From contig NZ_VIYJ01000001.1 of assembly GCF_008087085.1 (NCBI RefSeq), positions 124,001-188,000 of the forward strand: a stretch of DNA of 64,000 nucleotides. Reading direction: 5' to 3'. Position numbers and translations under genes: made by a program. Position 1 is the stretch's first letter; every line of letters starts with the position of its first letter. The notes under the pieces are model-generated. The model searched no databases. It was given only the letters and a program-made list of their open reading frames with translations, and was not told the origin of the DNA. This DNA comes from Nocardioides rubriscoriae (lineage in GTDB: Bacteria > Actinomycetota > Actinomycetes > Propionibacteriales > Nocardioidaceae). Positions 17,235 through 30,347 of this stretch are shown piece by piece.

Positions 17235-18269
17235 ATGCCCCAGCTCGTCGTGATCACCGGTTCGGGCCGCTCCGGGACCAGCAGCGCGGCCGGTGCGCTC
17301 AAGCGCCTGGGCTACCACGTGCCGCAGCCCGAGAAGCAGGCCGACGAGGCAAACCCGCGCGGCTACTACGAGTCGTCCTGGGTCGTGACGTTCCACGCCC
17401 GGTGGTGCCGCAGGCTCGGGGTGCGGGCGATCGACACCCGGCCCGAGGCGGGCGGGATCATGATGGCCGACCTCACCGAGCAGCGCGAGGCGCTGCTACG
17501 CCGCTGGCTGGACGGCCAGCTCGCGCTGCGCGCCCCGGACGACGTCGTGATCGTCAAGGACCCGCGCGCCCTGTGGGTCTACCCGCTCTGGGAGCGCGTG
17601 GCCGCCGCCGCCGGCGTCGAGCTCAAGAGCCTCACGATGCTGCGCCACCCGGCCCAGGTGGTGCGGTCCACCGACAGCGCCTACCAGACCGGCCGGCCCG
17701 ACGCCGTACGGCGGCAGCGCGAGACGACCAACGTCGCGGCCTGGGTCAACACGCTGCTGGTCACCGAGCAGTCGACGCGGGGCCGCGTGCGCACGTTCGT
17801 CCGCTACACCGACCTCGTCTCCGACTGGCGCGGCGCCCTCACGGTCGCCATGGACCACCTCGGGCTCGACCCCGGCGACCTGACCGCGCCGCACCCGATC
17901 GACGACTTCCTCACCCCGACGCTCAACCGGTCCGGCGACGGCTGGGACGGGCTCGCCGTCCCGGCCGCCCTGCGCGACTTGGCCGACCGGGCCTGGCGGG
18001 CCGCCGGCGCGCTGGCCACGCAGCCGGACGACGCCGCCGCGCTCGCGACCTTCGACGCGCTCCGCGCGGAGTACGACGAGCTCCACACCCTCGCCCTGGG
18101 CATCGCCGCCGACACGACCGAGGCCCGGCTGCACGAGGTCCGGACCCGGCTGCGCGACCTGCGCGGCCGGTTGCGCGCGCGCATCGCCGAGCAGGACGAG
18201 CAGATCGCGGCGCTGCGGCAGCGCGAGGTCGCGCCGCGACCCCGGCGGCGGCGCGGCGTCGGACGCTGA
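17235..18269 (+). CDS. sulfotransferase-like P-loop protein with C-terminal coiled coil
   Basis: The N-terminal VVITGSGRSGTSSAAGALK is a PAPS 5'-phosphosulfate loop of the sulfotransferase superfamily, and LTMLRHPAQVVRSTDSAY resembles the 3'-phosphate motif (RxPxxxxxS). NPRGYYES and VIVKDPRALW are also typical of actinobacterial sulfotransferase-like proteins. Residues about 280-330 form a heptad-rich helix (RTRLRDLRGRLRARIAEQDE) ending in a run of Arg. This suggests membrane or scaffold association, perhaps in surface-glycan or lipid sulfation. No glycan genes are adjacent. A TACGGT hexamer lies about 70 nt upstream, so this gene may have a leader. No acceptor can be predicted. Confidence 0.75.
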   Translation: MPQLVVITGSGRSGTSSAAGALKRLGYHVPQPEKQADEANPRGYYESSWVVTFHARWCRRLGVRAIDTRPEAGGIMMADLTEQREALLRRWLDGQLALRAPDDVVIVKDPRALWVYPLWERVAAAAGVELKSLTMLRHPAQVVRSTDSAYQTGRPDAVRRQRETTNVAAWVNTLLVTEQSTRGRVRTFVRYTDLVSDWRGALTVAMDHLGLDPGDLTAPHPIDDFLTPTLNRSGDGWDGLAVPAALRDLADRAWRAAGALATQPDDAAALATFDALRAEYDELHTLALGIAADTTEARLHEVRTRLRDLRGRLRARIAEQDEQIAALRQREVAPRPRRRRGVGR

Positions 18270-18305
18270 CGCCGGCCACCACCCGTCACGGGCTCGCCGG
18301 TCGCC

Positions 18306-23486
<5,181 letters not shown>

Positions 23487-23490
<4 letters not shown>

Positions 23491-24125
23491 GCCGCGTGGA
23501 CGAGCTCGGCGATCTCCCGGGCGGCCCGGGGCGGGTCGGGGTCCGCCCAGACGGCCGCGACGACCGCGACGCCGTGGGCGCCGGTTGCCATCACGTCGGC
23601 GACCCGGTCGCGGGTGATCCCGCCGATCGCGACCGCGGCGATCTCGCGGGCCGCCGCGGCGAGCACGTCGAGACCGAGCGGGTCGGGCAGGCCCTGCTTG
23701 GTCGAGCTGGCGTGCACGGGACCGACGCCCGCGTAGTCGGCGCCGTCGGCCCGCGCCCGGGCCGCCTGGGCCGGGCCGCGGCACGTCGCCCCGACCAGGA
23801 ACGAGGCCGGGGCGAGCGCCCGGGCGTCGGCGACCGCGAGGTCGTCGTGTCCGAGGTGCACGCCGTCGGCCCCCGCGGCGAGCGCCAGGTCGAGGCGGTC
23901 GTTGACGATGACCCGGACGCCGTGCGGTCGCACCGCGGCGACCAGGTCGCGAGTCCAGGCCACGACCTCGCGGTCGGTCGCGCGCTTGGCCCGGACCTGG
24001 ACGGCGTCGACCCCGGGTCGGCCCGCGAGCGCGCCGTCGTGGCCCGCGAGCACGGCGAGGAGCCGCTCCAGCGACGCCCGGTCGAGCACGGGGAGGTCGG
24101 TGATCAGATGAAATCGCGGCAGCAC
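23487..24125 (-). CDS. thiE: thiamine phosphate synthase
   Basis: ThiE couples HMP diphosphate with thiazole phosphate to form thiamine phosphate. This 212-residue copy has the complete active site: VQVRAKRA, IVNDRLDLALAAGADGVHLG with the NDR and HLG motifs, GHDDL, the AGVGPVHASSTKQG loop and AIGGIT at the phosphate site. It is therefore the true ThiE, in contrast to the degenerate copy downstream. It is the first gene after the TPP riboswitch. The GTG start lies about 11 nt after the AAGGAAG at the 3' end of the aptamer, which may serve as the ribosome binding site. Confidence 0.93.
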
Positions 24126-24130
24126 GTCGA

Positions 24131-24222
24131 GCTCACTTCCTTCGCCGGCATGACCCGGGGCAGGTTCGACGGTCGGGGCGGCACCAGCCCCTTCTCAGCC
24201 CGATGCGTCGGGCTCCCGTGTG
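24131..24222 (-). promoter_or_regulatory. TPP riboswitch (THI element)
   Basis: Read on the minus strand, the segment contains all landmarks of the TPP aptamer: CACGGGAGCCC at the 5' side, the P2/J2-3 motif GGGCTGAGAAG, the pyrophosphate-arm GACCGTCGAACCTG, and the 3' CCGGGTCATGCCGGCG followed by AAGGAAGTGAG closing P1. It precedes thiE and the whole seven-gene operon. No separate terminator hairpin is seen between the aptamer and GTG 24125. The only Shine-Dalgarno-like sequence, AAGGA, is within the aptamer's 3' strand, so control is probably translational by direct occlusion; that is inference. Confidence 0.93.
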
Positions 24223-24321
24223 GTCGTCGAGACAGTAGCACCGGCCCCCAGACGTGGTCGGGGGCACGACGACGCAAACCCGGTCGAGACGCGCCGGTGG
24301 TCACTGGGAGACTCGGCCACG

Positions 24322-25647
24322 ATGACCACCACACCTGACGCAACGACGCGTCCCGGCCTGATCGACTTCTGGCGTGACCTGCCCCGCGAGGCCCGGCTGC
24401 TGCTGTCGATCGTGGCAATCGAGTTCATCGGCACCGGCCTCGTGCTGCCGTTCCACGTCGTCTACCTCAACGAGGTGCGCGGCTTCGGGCTCAGCGACGT
24501 CGGCCTGATGCTGGCGCTGCCACCGCTGGCGGGGTTCGTGCTCACCGGTCCGGCCGGGGTGGCCATCGACCGGCTCGGGGCCCGGACCATGCTGCTGGCG
24601 ACCCTGCTGCTGATGATCGCCGGCAACCTCGTGCTCGCCTTCAGCGAGACGATCCCGGTCGCGGCGGTCGGGCTGGCGCTGACCGGCATCGCCTTCGGTG
24701 TGTCCTGGCCGGCCGTGCAGAGCCTGGTCGCCGCCGTGGTGCCCCGGGGGATGCGCCAGCGCTACTTCGGGCTCAACTTCGCCCTGCTCAACCTCGGCAT
24801 CGGGATCGGCGGCATCCTCGGCGGCCTGCTGGTCGACGTCGACCGCACCGTGACGTTCCAGGCGATCTACCTCGCCGACGCCGCCAGCTACTTGCCGGCC
24901 CTGGTCCTGCTGCTCGGACCGCTGCGGCACGTGGCCGGCCGCCCGGTCCACGACCCGGAGGCGCCCGGCTCCTCGGTCGGCTACCTCGCGGTGCTGCGCC
25001 GCCCGGCGGTGCGTCCGCTGCTGCTGCTGAGCTTCGTCGGGGCCTTCGTCGGCTACGCCCAGCTCAACACCGGCATGCCGGCGTTCGCCCGCGCGGTCGG
25101 CGAGGTCTCGACCCGCGGCCTCGGCTTCGCCTTCGCCGCCAACACTGCGGTCATCGTGGTGCTCCAGCTGCTCGTGCTGCGCCACATCGACGGGCTGCGC
25201 CGTACCCGCGTGATCGCGGCGATGGGCTTCGTGTGGGCGGTGTCGTGGCTGGTGCTCGGCGCCGCGGGCCTGGTGCCCGGCACCCTGGGCGCCACGATGC
25301 TGGTCGCGGCGTTCGCCTCGGTGTTCGCGCTGGGCGAGACCCTGCTCCAGCCGACCATCCCTGCCCTGGTCAACGACCTGGCCCCCGACCACCTGCGCGG
25401 GCGCTACAACGCGCTCAGCTCGGCGTCGTTCAGCCTGCCGTCGATCATCGCCCCGCCGTTCGCCGGCTACCTGATCGACCACGGCCTGTCCGCGGTCTAC
25501 ATCGGTCTCCTGGTCGTCGGCTCGGTCGCCGTCGCGGTGATCTCGGTGGTGCTCGTCGAGCCACGGCTGACGCCCGAGGTGAACGGGGTCGGGGTCGGGC
25601 ACGCCGACGACGAGGAACGAGTCGACGGCGTAGGCCGGCCCGGTTGA
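24322..25647 (+). CDS. MFS transporter
   Basis: A 441-residue inner-membrane major facilitator with twelve predicted helices. The A-motif region between helices 2 and 3 is present as GPAGVAIDRLGARTML (about 75-90), and a second half-signature DGLRRTRVI sits after helix 8. Charged, proton-coupled features suggest drug or metabolite efflux but no substrate can be assigned. ATG 24322 is preferred over upstream in-frame starts because GGGAG lies about 10 nt before it and upstream starts would run into the riboswitch. The last 20 or so residues (GVGHADDEERVDGVGRPG) and the stop codon are encoded by the family B repeat element. Confidence 0.85.
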   Translation: MTTTPDATTRPGLIDFWRDLPREARLLLSIVAIEFIGTGLVLPFHVVYLNEVRGFGLSDVGLMLALPPLAGFVLTGPAGVAIDRLGARTMLLATLLLMIAGNLVLAFSETIPVAAVGLALTGIAFGVSWPAVQSLVAAVVPRGMRQRYFGLNFALLNLGIGIGGILGGLLVDVDRTVTFQAIYLADAASYLPALVLLLGPLRHVAGRPVHDPEAPGSSVGYLAVLRRPAVRPLLLLSFVGAFVGYAQLNTGMPAFARAVGEVSTRGLGFAFAANTAVIVVLQLLVLRHIDGLRRTRVIAAMGFVWAVSWLVLGAAGLVPGTLGATMLVAAFASVFALGETLLQPTIPALVNDLAPDHLRGRYNALSSASFSLPSIIAPPFAGYLIDHGLSAVYIGLLVVGSVAVAVISVVLVEPRLTPEVNGVGVGHADDEERVDGVGRPG

Positions 25648-25696
25648 GCGAGCGTCGCGACCGAGGAACGAGGTCGCGACAGCGAGTCGAAACCCC
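25591..25696. repeat. family B double-hairpin element, copy 1
   Basis: Hairpin 1: arms 25601-25611 and 25621-25631 (ACGCCGACGAC / GTCGACGGCGT, one mismatch) around the loop GAGGAACGA. Hairpin 2: arms 25655-25662 and 25672-25679 (TCGCGACC / GGTCGCGA, perfect) around the same loop GAGGAACGA. Conserved flanks are GTTGAGCGAGCG before hairpin 2 and CAGCGAGTCGA then ACCCC after it. The element aligns without gaps to 33419-33524 and overlaps the end of the MFS gene. Confidence 0.85.
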
Positions 25697-25736
25697 TGCA
25701 GCCGACGGGCCGACCTGACGCGTAGCCCGGCCGACC

Positions 25737-26297
25737 CTAGAACTCCACCCCTGGCGCCGCCTCCTGCCCGGCGGGCGCGTCGTAGAACTCCCGCTGGGAG
25801 ACGCCCGCCAGCCCCACGAGCAGCAGCCACGGGAGGGTCGCGACCAGGGTGTTGAGGGTGGCGACGGCGTCGTTGTAGTACTGCCGGGCGAAGGCGACCT
25901 GGCTCTCGGTCTCGGCGAGCTGGCGCTGGAGGTCGACGAAGCCGGCGTTGGCTTTGAGGTCGGGGTAGGCCTCGGCGACGGCGTTGACGCGCACCAGCGA
26001 CTGCTGCAGCGCGGCGTCGGCCGCAGCCTTCGCGGGTACGTCGGCGCTCGACGCGGCCTGCTGCACCTGGGTCCGGGCCCGGGTGACGTCGTCGAGGACC
26101 GACTTCTCGTGGGCGGCGTACCCCTTGACGGTCTGCACCAGGTTGGGCACCAGCTCGGCGCGCCGGGTCAGCTGGACGTCGATGCCGCCGAGCGCCTCCT
26201 GGGCGCCGATGTCGGCGGTGCGCAGCTTGTTGAAGCCGGCGACCACGAAGCCCACCAGGGCCAGCAGCACGACGACCACGACGATGATGACGATCAT
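25737..26297 (-). CDS. lemA: LemA family protein
   Basis: A 186-residue protein with one N-terminal membrane helix (residues 1-20, IVIIVVVVVLLALVGFVVAG) and the LemA helical bundle: FNKLRTADIGAQEALGGIDV, QLTRRAELVPNLVQTVKGYA (the most conserved stretch), HEKSVLDDVTRAR and a late VAFARQYYNDAVATLN. LemA proteins are anchored to the membrane with the bundle outside or in the periplasm-like space; function is undefined. ATG 26297 places the helix at the N-terminus. It is 28 nt after the DUF2207 gene, the usual partner, so the two likely form an envelope module. Confidence 0.92.
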   Translation of the reverse strand: MIVIIVVVVVLLALVGFVVAGFNKLRTADIGAQEALGGIDVQLTRRAELVPNLVQTVKGYAAHEKSVLDDVTRARTQVQQAASSADVPAKAAADAALQQSLVRVNAVAEAYPDLKANAGFVDLQRQLAETESQVAFARQYYNDAVATLNTLVATLPWLLLVGLAGVSQREFYDAPAGQEAAPGVEF

Positions 26298-26325
26298 CTG
26301 GACCTCTTCCTCGGGTTGTCTGGGG

Positions 26326-28098
26326 TCACCACGAACCGCCTCCTCCGCCGCCGCCCCCGCCACCGCCGCCACCGCCGCCTCCGGTCGAGGAGGACTGCGT
26401 GGCGTCGTAGGCCGAGATGGCGCTGCCGAGGGTGGAGTCGAAGTCGCCGACCATCGAGGCGATGCCGGTGCCGGACCAGCTGCCCCCGTAGCCGCTGGAG
26501 AAGTAGTGCGGCGTCGGCGGCTCGTGACCCATCTCGGTGCGGTACTTGTCGGCCCACTCGTCGGCGCAGCCGAACGCGACGGCCCACGGCACGTAGGCGG
26601 TGTAGAGCTCCTCGCGACCGGAGAACTCGAAGCGGTCGACGGCCGAGGGGGTCTGCAGGATCCTCTCGAACCCTCCGACCCGGCTCCAGAGCTCGCGCCC
26701 GGCCGGCGTACGACGGGTGAGCGCGCCGGGCCGTAGCAGCGAGATCGCGGCGATCCCGAAGGCCCCGGGCACCAGGCCGGTCAGCGTCATGTCGAAGGGG
26801 TTCCAGAACAGGGCCGCGACGGCCGCCGCGAGGCAGCCGAACACCAGGACCGCGAGGGCCCGCACCCCCGAGATGACCTCGAGGTTGCCCGAGGCCGTGC
26901 CCCACGCGCGGGTGTAGGCGTCGAAGGTCGCGATCTCGGTCTTGAGCCGCTCCCCCGCGCTCACGCTCGACGGATCGGCGGTGAACGACGTCCCGGGGCC
27001 ACCGAGCAGGTGCGCGGTGCTGGTGGTGACCGGGTCGAGCCTGGCCCAGCCGTTGGCGCCGGCCTTGTCGGCGACGGTCCAGGTGGGGCCGCTGCGCACC
27101 AGGTCGACGGCCCCGTGCTCGGCGGCGTGCAGGAGGCTGGCGACGTAGCCGCTGCGCTCGGTCTGCTCGGTCAGCACGTAGGCCGCCTGCGCCGGCCCGA
27201 TCCCGGCGGGCGGCTCGTAGGACAGCGGGAAGGCCGGGGGCCGCTCGCGCGCCCGACGCGCGGCGACGACGCCGAGCAGCAGGGCGACCACCGAGGCAGC
27301 GACGACACCGCCGAGCACGGGCAGGCTCTGGCCGAGCACGACGTCGTACGTCGGCGACCACGGCAGGCGCGGCGTCGCCGGCGTGGGCACGTCGAGCCCG
27401 ACCCGCAGCGTCACCGGCGTGTGGTCGGGCAGCGGTCCGGTGCGGACCACGACGGTGGTGGAGTCCTGGCCGGAGAGCTGGTCGCACGGGGGCGGGAAGC
27501 CCCCGAGACCGATGCCGCACTGCACGTTGCGGGCCGGTGCGGGCAGGTGGACGGTCAGCCGGGCCTGCTCGATGTCCTGCTGCCAGCCCGAGGGGACGAG
27601 GTCCCAGTGGAACGAGCTGGGCAGGCCGGAGTAGCCGGGCTCGATCGCGTCGGGCACCCGGTAGCGCAGGACGTAGAGGTGCTCGCCGGGGTCGACGTAG
27701 ACGTCGGGGTCACCGATCTTGGCGACGTCGAAGCGACCGTGCTCGCTGGTCGACATCTCGAAGGGCGCAGGCTGACCGTCGAGGGTCACCGCGACGTCCT
27801 CGACCCGTCGACGCACCCCCTCGTCGGAGCCGTCGACCCGGTCCCAGAACCGGAAGATGCCGTGGCGCGGCGTGTACGGCGGGAACGAGACCGTCAGGCG
27901 CTCCTCGACGCTGAGCCCGCCGTCGGCGGCCAGGTCGAAGGACGCGTCGTAGTCGGTGATGGTCGTGGGCTCGACGGTGTCGTCGCTCGCGCTGGCGGCG
28001 GCCTGCGCCGCGTCGACGACCGAGATCACCCAGGCGGGCGCGAACAGCGCGACGACCAGGAGACCCAGCGCGACGGCGTACCCCACGACCTTGCCCAC
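26326..28098 (-). CDS. DUF2207 membrane protein
   Basis: A 590-residue envelope protein. Residues about 5-27 are a signal-anchor helix, and residues 45-230 are the extracytoplasmic DUF2207 domain beginning ITDYDASFDLAADGGLSVEE with PRHGIFRFW. A helix at about 245-270 follows (VLGGVVAASVVALLLGVVA), then cytoplasmic segments with GIGPAQAAYVLTEQ, two more helices near 390-430, and a C-terminal tail of glycines ending in SW, a feature common in this family. Function is unknown; pairing with LemA is recurrent. The GTG start lies 7 nt after TAGGGT, indicating a leaderless message, and is supported by the helix position. Confidence 0.88.
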   Translation of the reverse strand: MGKVVGYAVALGLLVVALFAPAWVISVVDAAQAAASASDDTVEPTTITDYDASFDLAADGGLSVEERLTVSFPPYTPRHGIFRFWDRVDGSDEGVRRRVEDVAVTLDGQPAPFEMSTSEHGRFDVAKIGDPDVYVDPGEHLYVLRYRVPDAIEPGYSGLPSSFHWDLVPSGWQQDIEQARLTVHLPAPARNVQCGIGLGGFPPPCDQLSGQDSTTVVVRTGPLPDHTPVTLRVGLDVPTPATPRLPWSPTYDVVLGQSLPVLGGVVAASVVALLLGVVAARRARERPPAFPLSYEPPAGIGPAQAAYVLTEQTERSGYVASLLHAAEHGAVDLVRSGPTWTVADKAGANGWARLDPVTTSTAHLLGGPGTSFTADPSSVSAGERLKTEIATFDAYTRAWGTASGNLEVISGVRALAVLVFGCLAAAVAALFWNPFDMTLTGLVPGAFGIAAISLLRPGALTRRTPAGRELWSRVGGFERILQTPSAVDRFEFSGREELYTAYVPWAVAFGCADEWADKYRTEMGHEPPTPHYFSSGYGGSWSGTGIASMVGDFDSTLGSAISAYDATQSSSTGGGGGGGGGGGGGGGGSW

Positions 28099-28105
28099 GG
28101 CCGTG

Positions 28106-28111
28106 ACCCTA
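28106..28111 (-). promoter_or_regulatory. putative leaderless -10 (TAGGGT) for the DUF2207-lemA operon
   Basis: On the minus strand TAGGGT is followed by 7 nt and GTG 28098. This decides between several in-frame starts. Confidence 0.5.
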
Positions 28112-28214
28112 GTGCCAGCAGCCGGCCGGGGCCGGGTGGTCTGGACCGACGACGCAGGACACGGTGCGCCATCCGGGTGGAGCGCGCCGGCGGCCACGAC
28201 GGCAGGCTGGTGGG

Positions 28215-28598
28215 GTGCCTCCTGCCCCCAAGACCTGCGTGGCCTGCGCCCGGACGATCGAGTGGCGCAAGAAGTGGGAGCGCGACTGGGACTCGGTGCG
28301 CTACTGCTCCACGGCCTGCCGCCGCCGCGGCGTCGACCCGACCGACAAGGCCCTGGAGGCCTCGATCCTCTCGCTGCTCGACGCCCGCGCCGGCGGTGCC
28401 ACGATCTGCCCCTCCGAGGCCGCCCGCGCCGTCGCCGCCGAGGGGTCGCTGGAGTGGCGCGACCTGATGGAGCCGGCGCGCCGCGCCGCGCGGCGACTGG
28501 TCGACGCGGGCGACGTCGAGATCACCCAGGCCGGCCACGTCGTCGACCCGTCGACCGCCAAGGGCCCGATCCGGATCCGCCGCGTCCGCCACGGCTGA
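28215..28598 (+). CDS. DUF2256 plus DUF3253 protein
   Basis: A 127-residue two-domain protein. Residues about 5-40 are the zinc-ribbon-like DUF2256 (KTCVACARTIEWRKKWER then YCSTACRRR, giving CxxC...CxxxC). Residues about 45-125 are DUF3253, a winged-helix-like domain (EASILSLLDARAGGATICPS, then RRLVDAGDVEITQAGHVVDP). The fused form is common in Actinobacteria and its function is unknown; a nucleic-acid role is plausible from the ribbon plus winged helix. GTG 28215 is preceded by CAGGCT six nt upstream, a weaker version of the leaderless hexamer. It converges on coxG across a family A composite and a terminator-like hairpin. Confidence 0.8.
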   Translation: MPPAPKTCVACARTIEWRKKWERDWDSVRYCSTACRRRGVDPTDKALEASILSLLDARAGGATICPSEAARAVAAEGSLEWRDLMEPARRAARRLVDAGDVEITQAGHVVDPSTAKGPIRIRRVRHG

Positions 28599-28615
28599 CC
28601 GCCGCACCACACGTC

Positions 28616-28739
28616 GGTCGAGGAGCTCCCGCGAGGGAGCGTCACGAGACCCCTTGACCGCAGCCGTCGTGATCAAGCCGACCTGCACCTGCGGCGGCGA
28701 GGTCTCGTGACGGTTGCCAGCGCCACCTCCTCGACCACC
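28616..28739. repeat. family A composite inverted repeat, copy 3
   Basis: Forward arm 28616-28651 starts GGTCGAGGAG, has a changed hairpin GCTCCC-GCGA-GGGAGC and ends GTCACGAGACC. Reverse arm 28701-28739 is GGTCTCGTGAC, GGTTGCC-AG-CGCCACC with one mismatch, TCCTCGACCACC. The inner CCGCAG / CTGCGG pair is kept. The hairpin stems differ from copies 1 and 2 yet remain self-complementary. Confidence 0.85.
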
Positions 28740-28754
28740 GTGAGCCGAAGACGA

Positions 28755-28786
28755 CCGTGACCCGCCCCCGGAGGGACGGGTCACGG
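28755..28786. terminator. hairpin downstream of coxG
   Basis: CCGTGACCCG / CGGGTCACGG form a perfect 10-bp stem with a 12-nt loop that can add a CCC/GGG pair. It lies 13 nt beyond the coxG stop and can act in both directions. Confidence 0.5.
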
Positions 28787-28799
28787 ACGAGGGTTCGGC

Positions 28800-29501
28800 C
28801 TAGCGGCGCAGGATCCGCCAGATCACCAGGAGCACGGCGAGTGCGCCGAGGCCCTGGCGCCAGTAGGCCTTGGCCAGGACCGGGAGCACGGCGGCTCCCA
28901 GGTCGAGGGCGTCGTCCTGGGCGGGTGCAGCGGCCAGCGGCCGGGGGGTCGGTCGCGGTGTCGCGGCCGCGGCGGTAGCCGCGGCGTCGGCCAACGGGGT
29001 GGGCTCGACCTCGGTCGCGGCGACCGGAGCCGGAGCCGGAGCCGGTTCGGCGTCAGCCCCGGTGAGCCGTTGCTCCAGGCAGGAGACGAACTGGCCGAGC
29101 AGCTTGTCGGAGACGTCCTGCATGACGCCTCGTCCGAACTGCGCCGGCTTGCCGGTGATGTTGAGGTCGGTGAGCACCTCGACGTCGGTGCCGCCGTCGG
29201 CGCCGTCGTGCATGCTCAGCGACACCTGGGCTCCGGCCGTGCCGTTGCCCCGCTTGTCCTTGCCCTTGGCGTCGACCTTGAAGGAGTGCGCGGCGTCGTC
29301 CTTGTCGACGAACGTGCCCGAGCCTGCGTAGACCAGCGCGATCGGACCGAGCTTGACCTTGACGGTGCCGGCGAAGGTGTCGGCGTCGGCCGAGGTGAGC
29401 TGGGCGCCCGGGAAGCACTCCGCGAGCGCGGCGATGTCCTGGAAGTGCGCCCAGGTCTCCTCGACCGGGGTCGCCACCGTGAAGCGGTGGGAGAGATCCA
29501 C
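28800..29501 (-). CDS. coxG: CoxG-like SRPBCC protein with C-terminal membrane anchor
   Basis: A 233-residue CoxG-family protein. Residues 1-145 form the SRPBCC domain (MDLSHRFTVATPVEETWAHF, FPGAQLTSADADTFAGTVKV, then DLNITGKPAQFGRG), a Pro/Ala-rich linker follows (about 150-200), and a C-terminal helix near 205-230 (LGALAVLLVIWRILRR) anchors it to the membrane. In Oligotropha CoxG recruits CO dehydrogenase to the membrane. By analogy this one may tether the adjacent molybdenum hydroxylase. It is the last gene of the operon, 3 nt after coxM. Confidence 0.88.
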   Translation of the reverse strand: MDLSHRFTVATPVEETWAHFQDIAALAECFPGAQLTSADADTFAGTVKVKLGPIALVYAGSGTFVDKDDAAHSFKVDAKGKDKRGNGTAGAQVSLSMHDGADGGTDVEVLTDLNITGKPAQFGRGVMQDVSDKLLGQFVSCLEQRLTGADAEPAPAPAPVAATEVEPTPLADAAATAAAATPRPTPRPLAAAPAQDDALDLGAAVLPVLAKAYWRQGLGALAVLLVIWRILRR

Positions 29502-29504
29502 GCC

Positions 29505-30347
29505 CTACCCTCCGGACGCGGCGGTCACCGCACGGCGCGTGAGCACCTTGGCCAGGTGGCGCCGGTACGACGCCTCGCCGTTGAGGTCCGACGGCGGGTT
29601 GGTGTCCTGGTCGGCCAGCTGCGCCGCGGTAGCGAGGTCGCCACCACCGCGCAGCGCGTCTTCGGTCGCCTTGGCCCGCAGGGGCGTGGAGCCCATGTTG
29701 GTCAGCCCGATCTTGACGTCCTCGAGCGAGCCCGCCGAGCCCTTGACGGTCGCCGCGACCGCGACGATCGGCCACTGGTGGGCGACCCGTACGAACTTCT
29801 CGTAGTGGGCGCCCCAGCCGGTGTGCTTGGGCACGCGCACCTCGGTGAGCAGCTCGTCCTCACCGATCGCGGTCTCGAACAGGTCGACGAAGAACTCGGC
29901 GGCCGGGACCGTGCGGGTGCCGCCGGGCCCGGCGATCACGAACGACGCGTCCAGCGCCAGGGCGGGGGCCCCGAGGTCGCCGGCCGGGTCGGCGTGCGCG
30001 AGGGCACCGCCGAAGGTGCCGCGGTGACGGATCTGCTCGTCGGCCAGGTGCTCGACCGCCTTGTGGATCAGCAGCGCGTGCTCCTTGACCAGCGGGTCCT
30101 TGCCGACCACGGAGTGCGGGGTCATCGCCCCGATCACGATCGCGTCGCCGTCGTCGCGGATGCCGCGCAGCGACTCGATCCGACCGAGGTCGATCACCAT
30201 CTCGGGGGCGTTGAGCCGCATCCGCAGCACGGGGAGCAGGCTCTGCCCCCCGGCGAGGATCTTGGCGTCGTCACCGTGGGTGGCCAGTGCGGACAGCGCC
30301 TCCTCGACCGTGGTCGGGGCCAGGTAGTCGAACTGGGTCGGGATCAT
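29505..30347 (-). CDS. coxM: FAD-binding subunit of molybdenum hydroxylase
   Basis: The 280-residue medium subunit passes electrons from the Fe-S subunit to FAD. Residues 1-175 form the FAD_binding_5 domain with AKILAGGQSLLPVLRMRLN and IRHRGTFGGALAHADPAGDL, the two pyrophosphate/FAD motifs. Residues about 178-280 form the CO_deh_flav_C domain. The ATG overlaps the coxL stop (ATGA), so stoichiometric synthesis is likely. Length and motifs match CoxM-like subunits; they do not distinguish a CO dehydrogenase from other hydroxylases. Confidence 0.93.
   Translation of the reverse strand: MIPTQFDYLAPTTVEEALSALATHGDDAKILAGGQSLLPVLRMRLNAPEMVIDLGRIESLRGIRDDGDAIVIGAMTPHSVVGKDPLVKEHALLIHKAVEHLADEQIRHRGTFGGALAHADPAGDLGAPALALDASFVIAGPGGTRTVPAAEFFVDLFETAIGEDELLTEVRVPKHTGWGAHYEKFVRVAHQWPIVAVAATVKGSAGSLEDVKIGLTNMGSTPLRAKATEDALRGGGDLATAAQLADQDTNPPSDLNGEASYRRHLAKVLTRRAVTAASGG

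Noticed and set aside
24220..24321. Earlier start for the MFS transporter
   Set aside because: Upstream codons overlap the TPP aptamer and promoter of the divergent thi operon and lack conservation; ATG 24322 with GGGAG fits.
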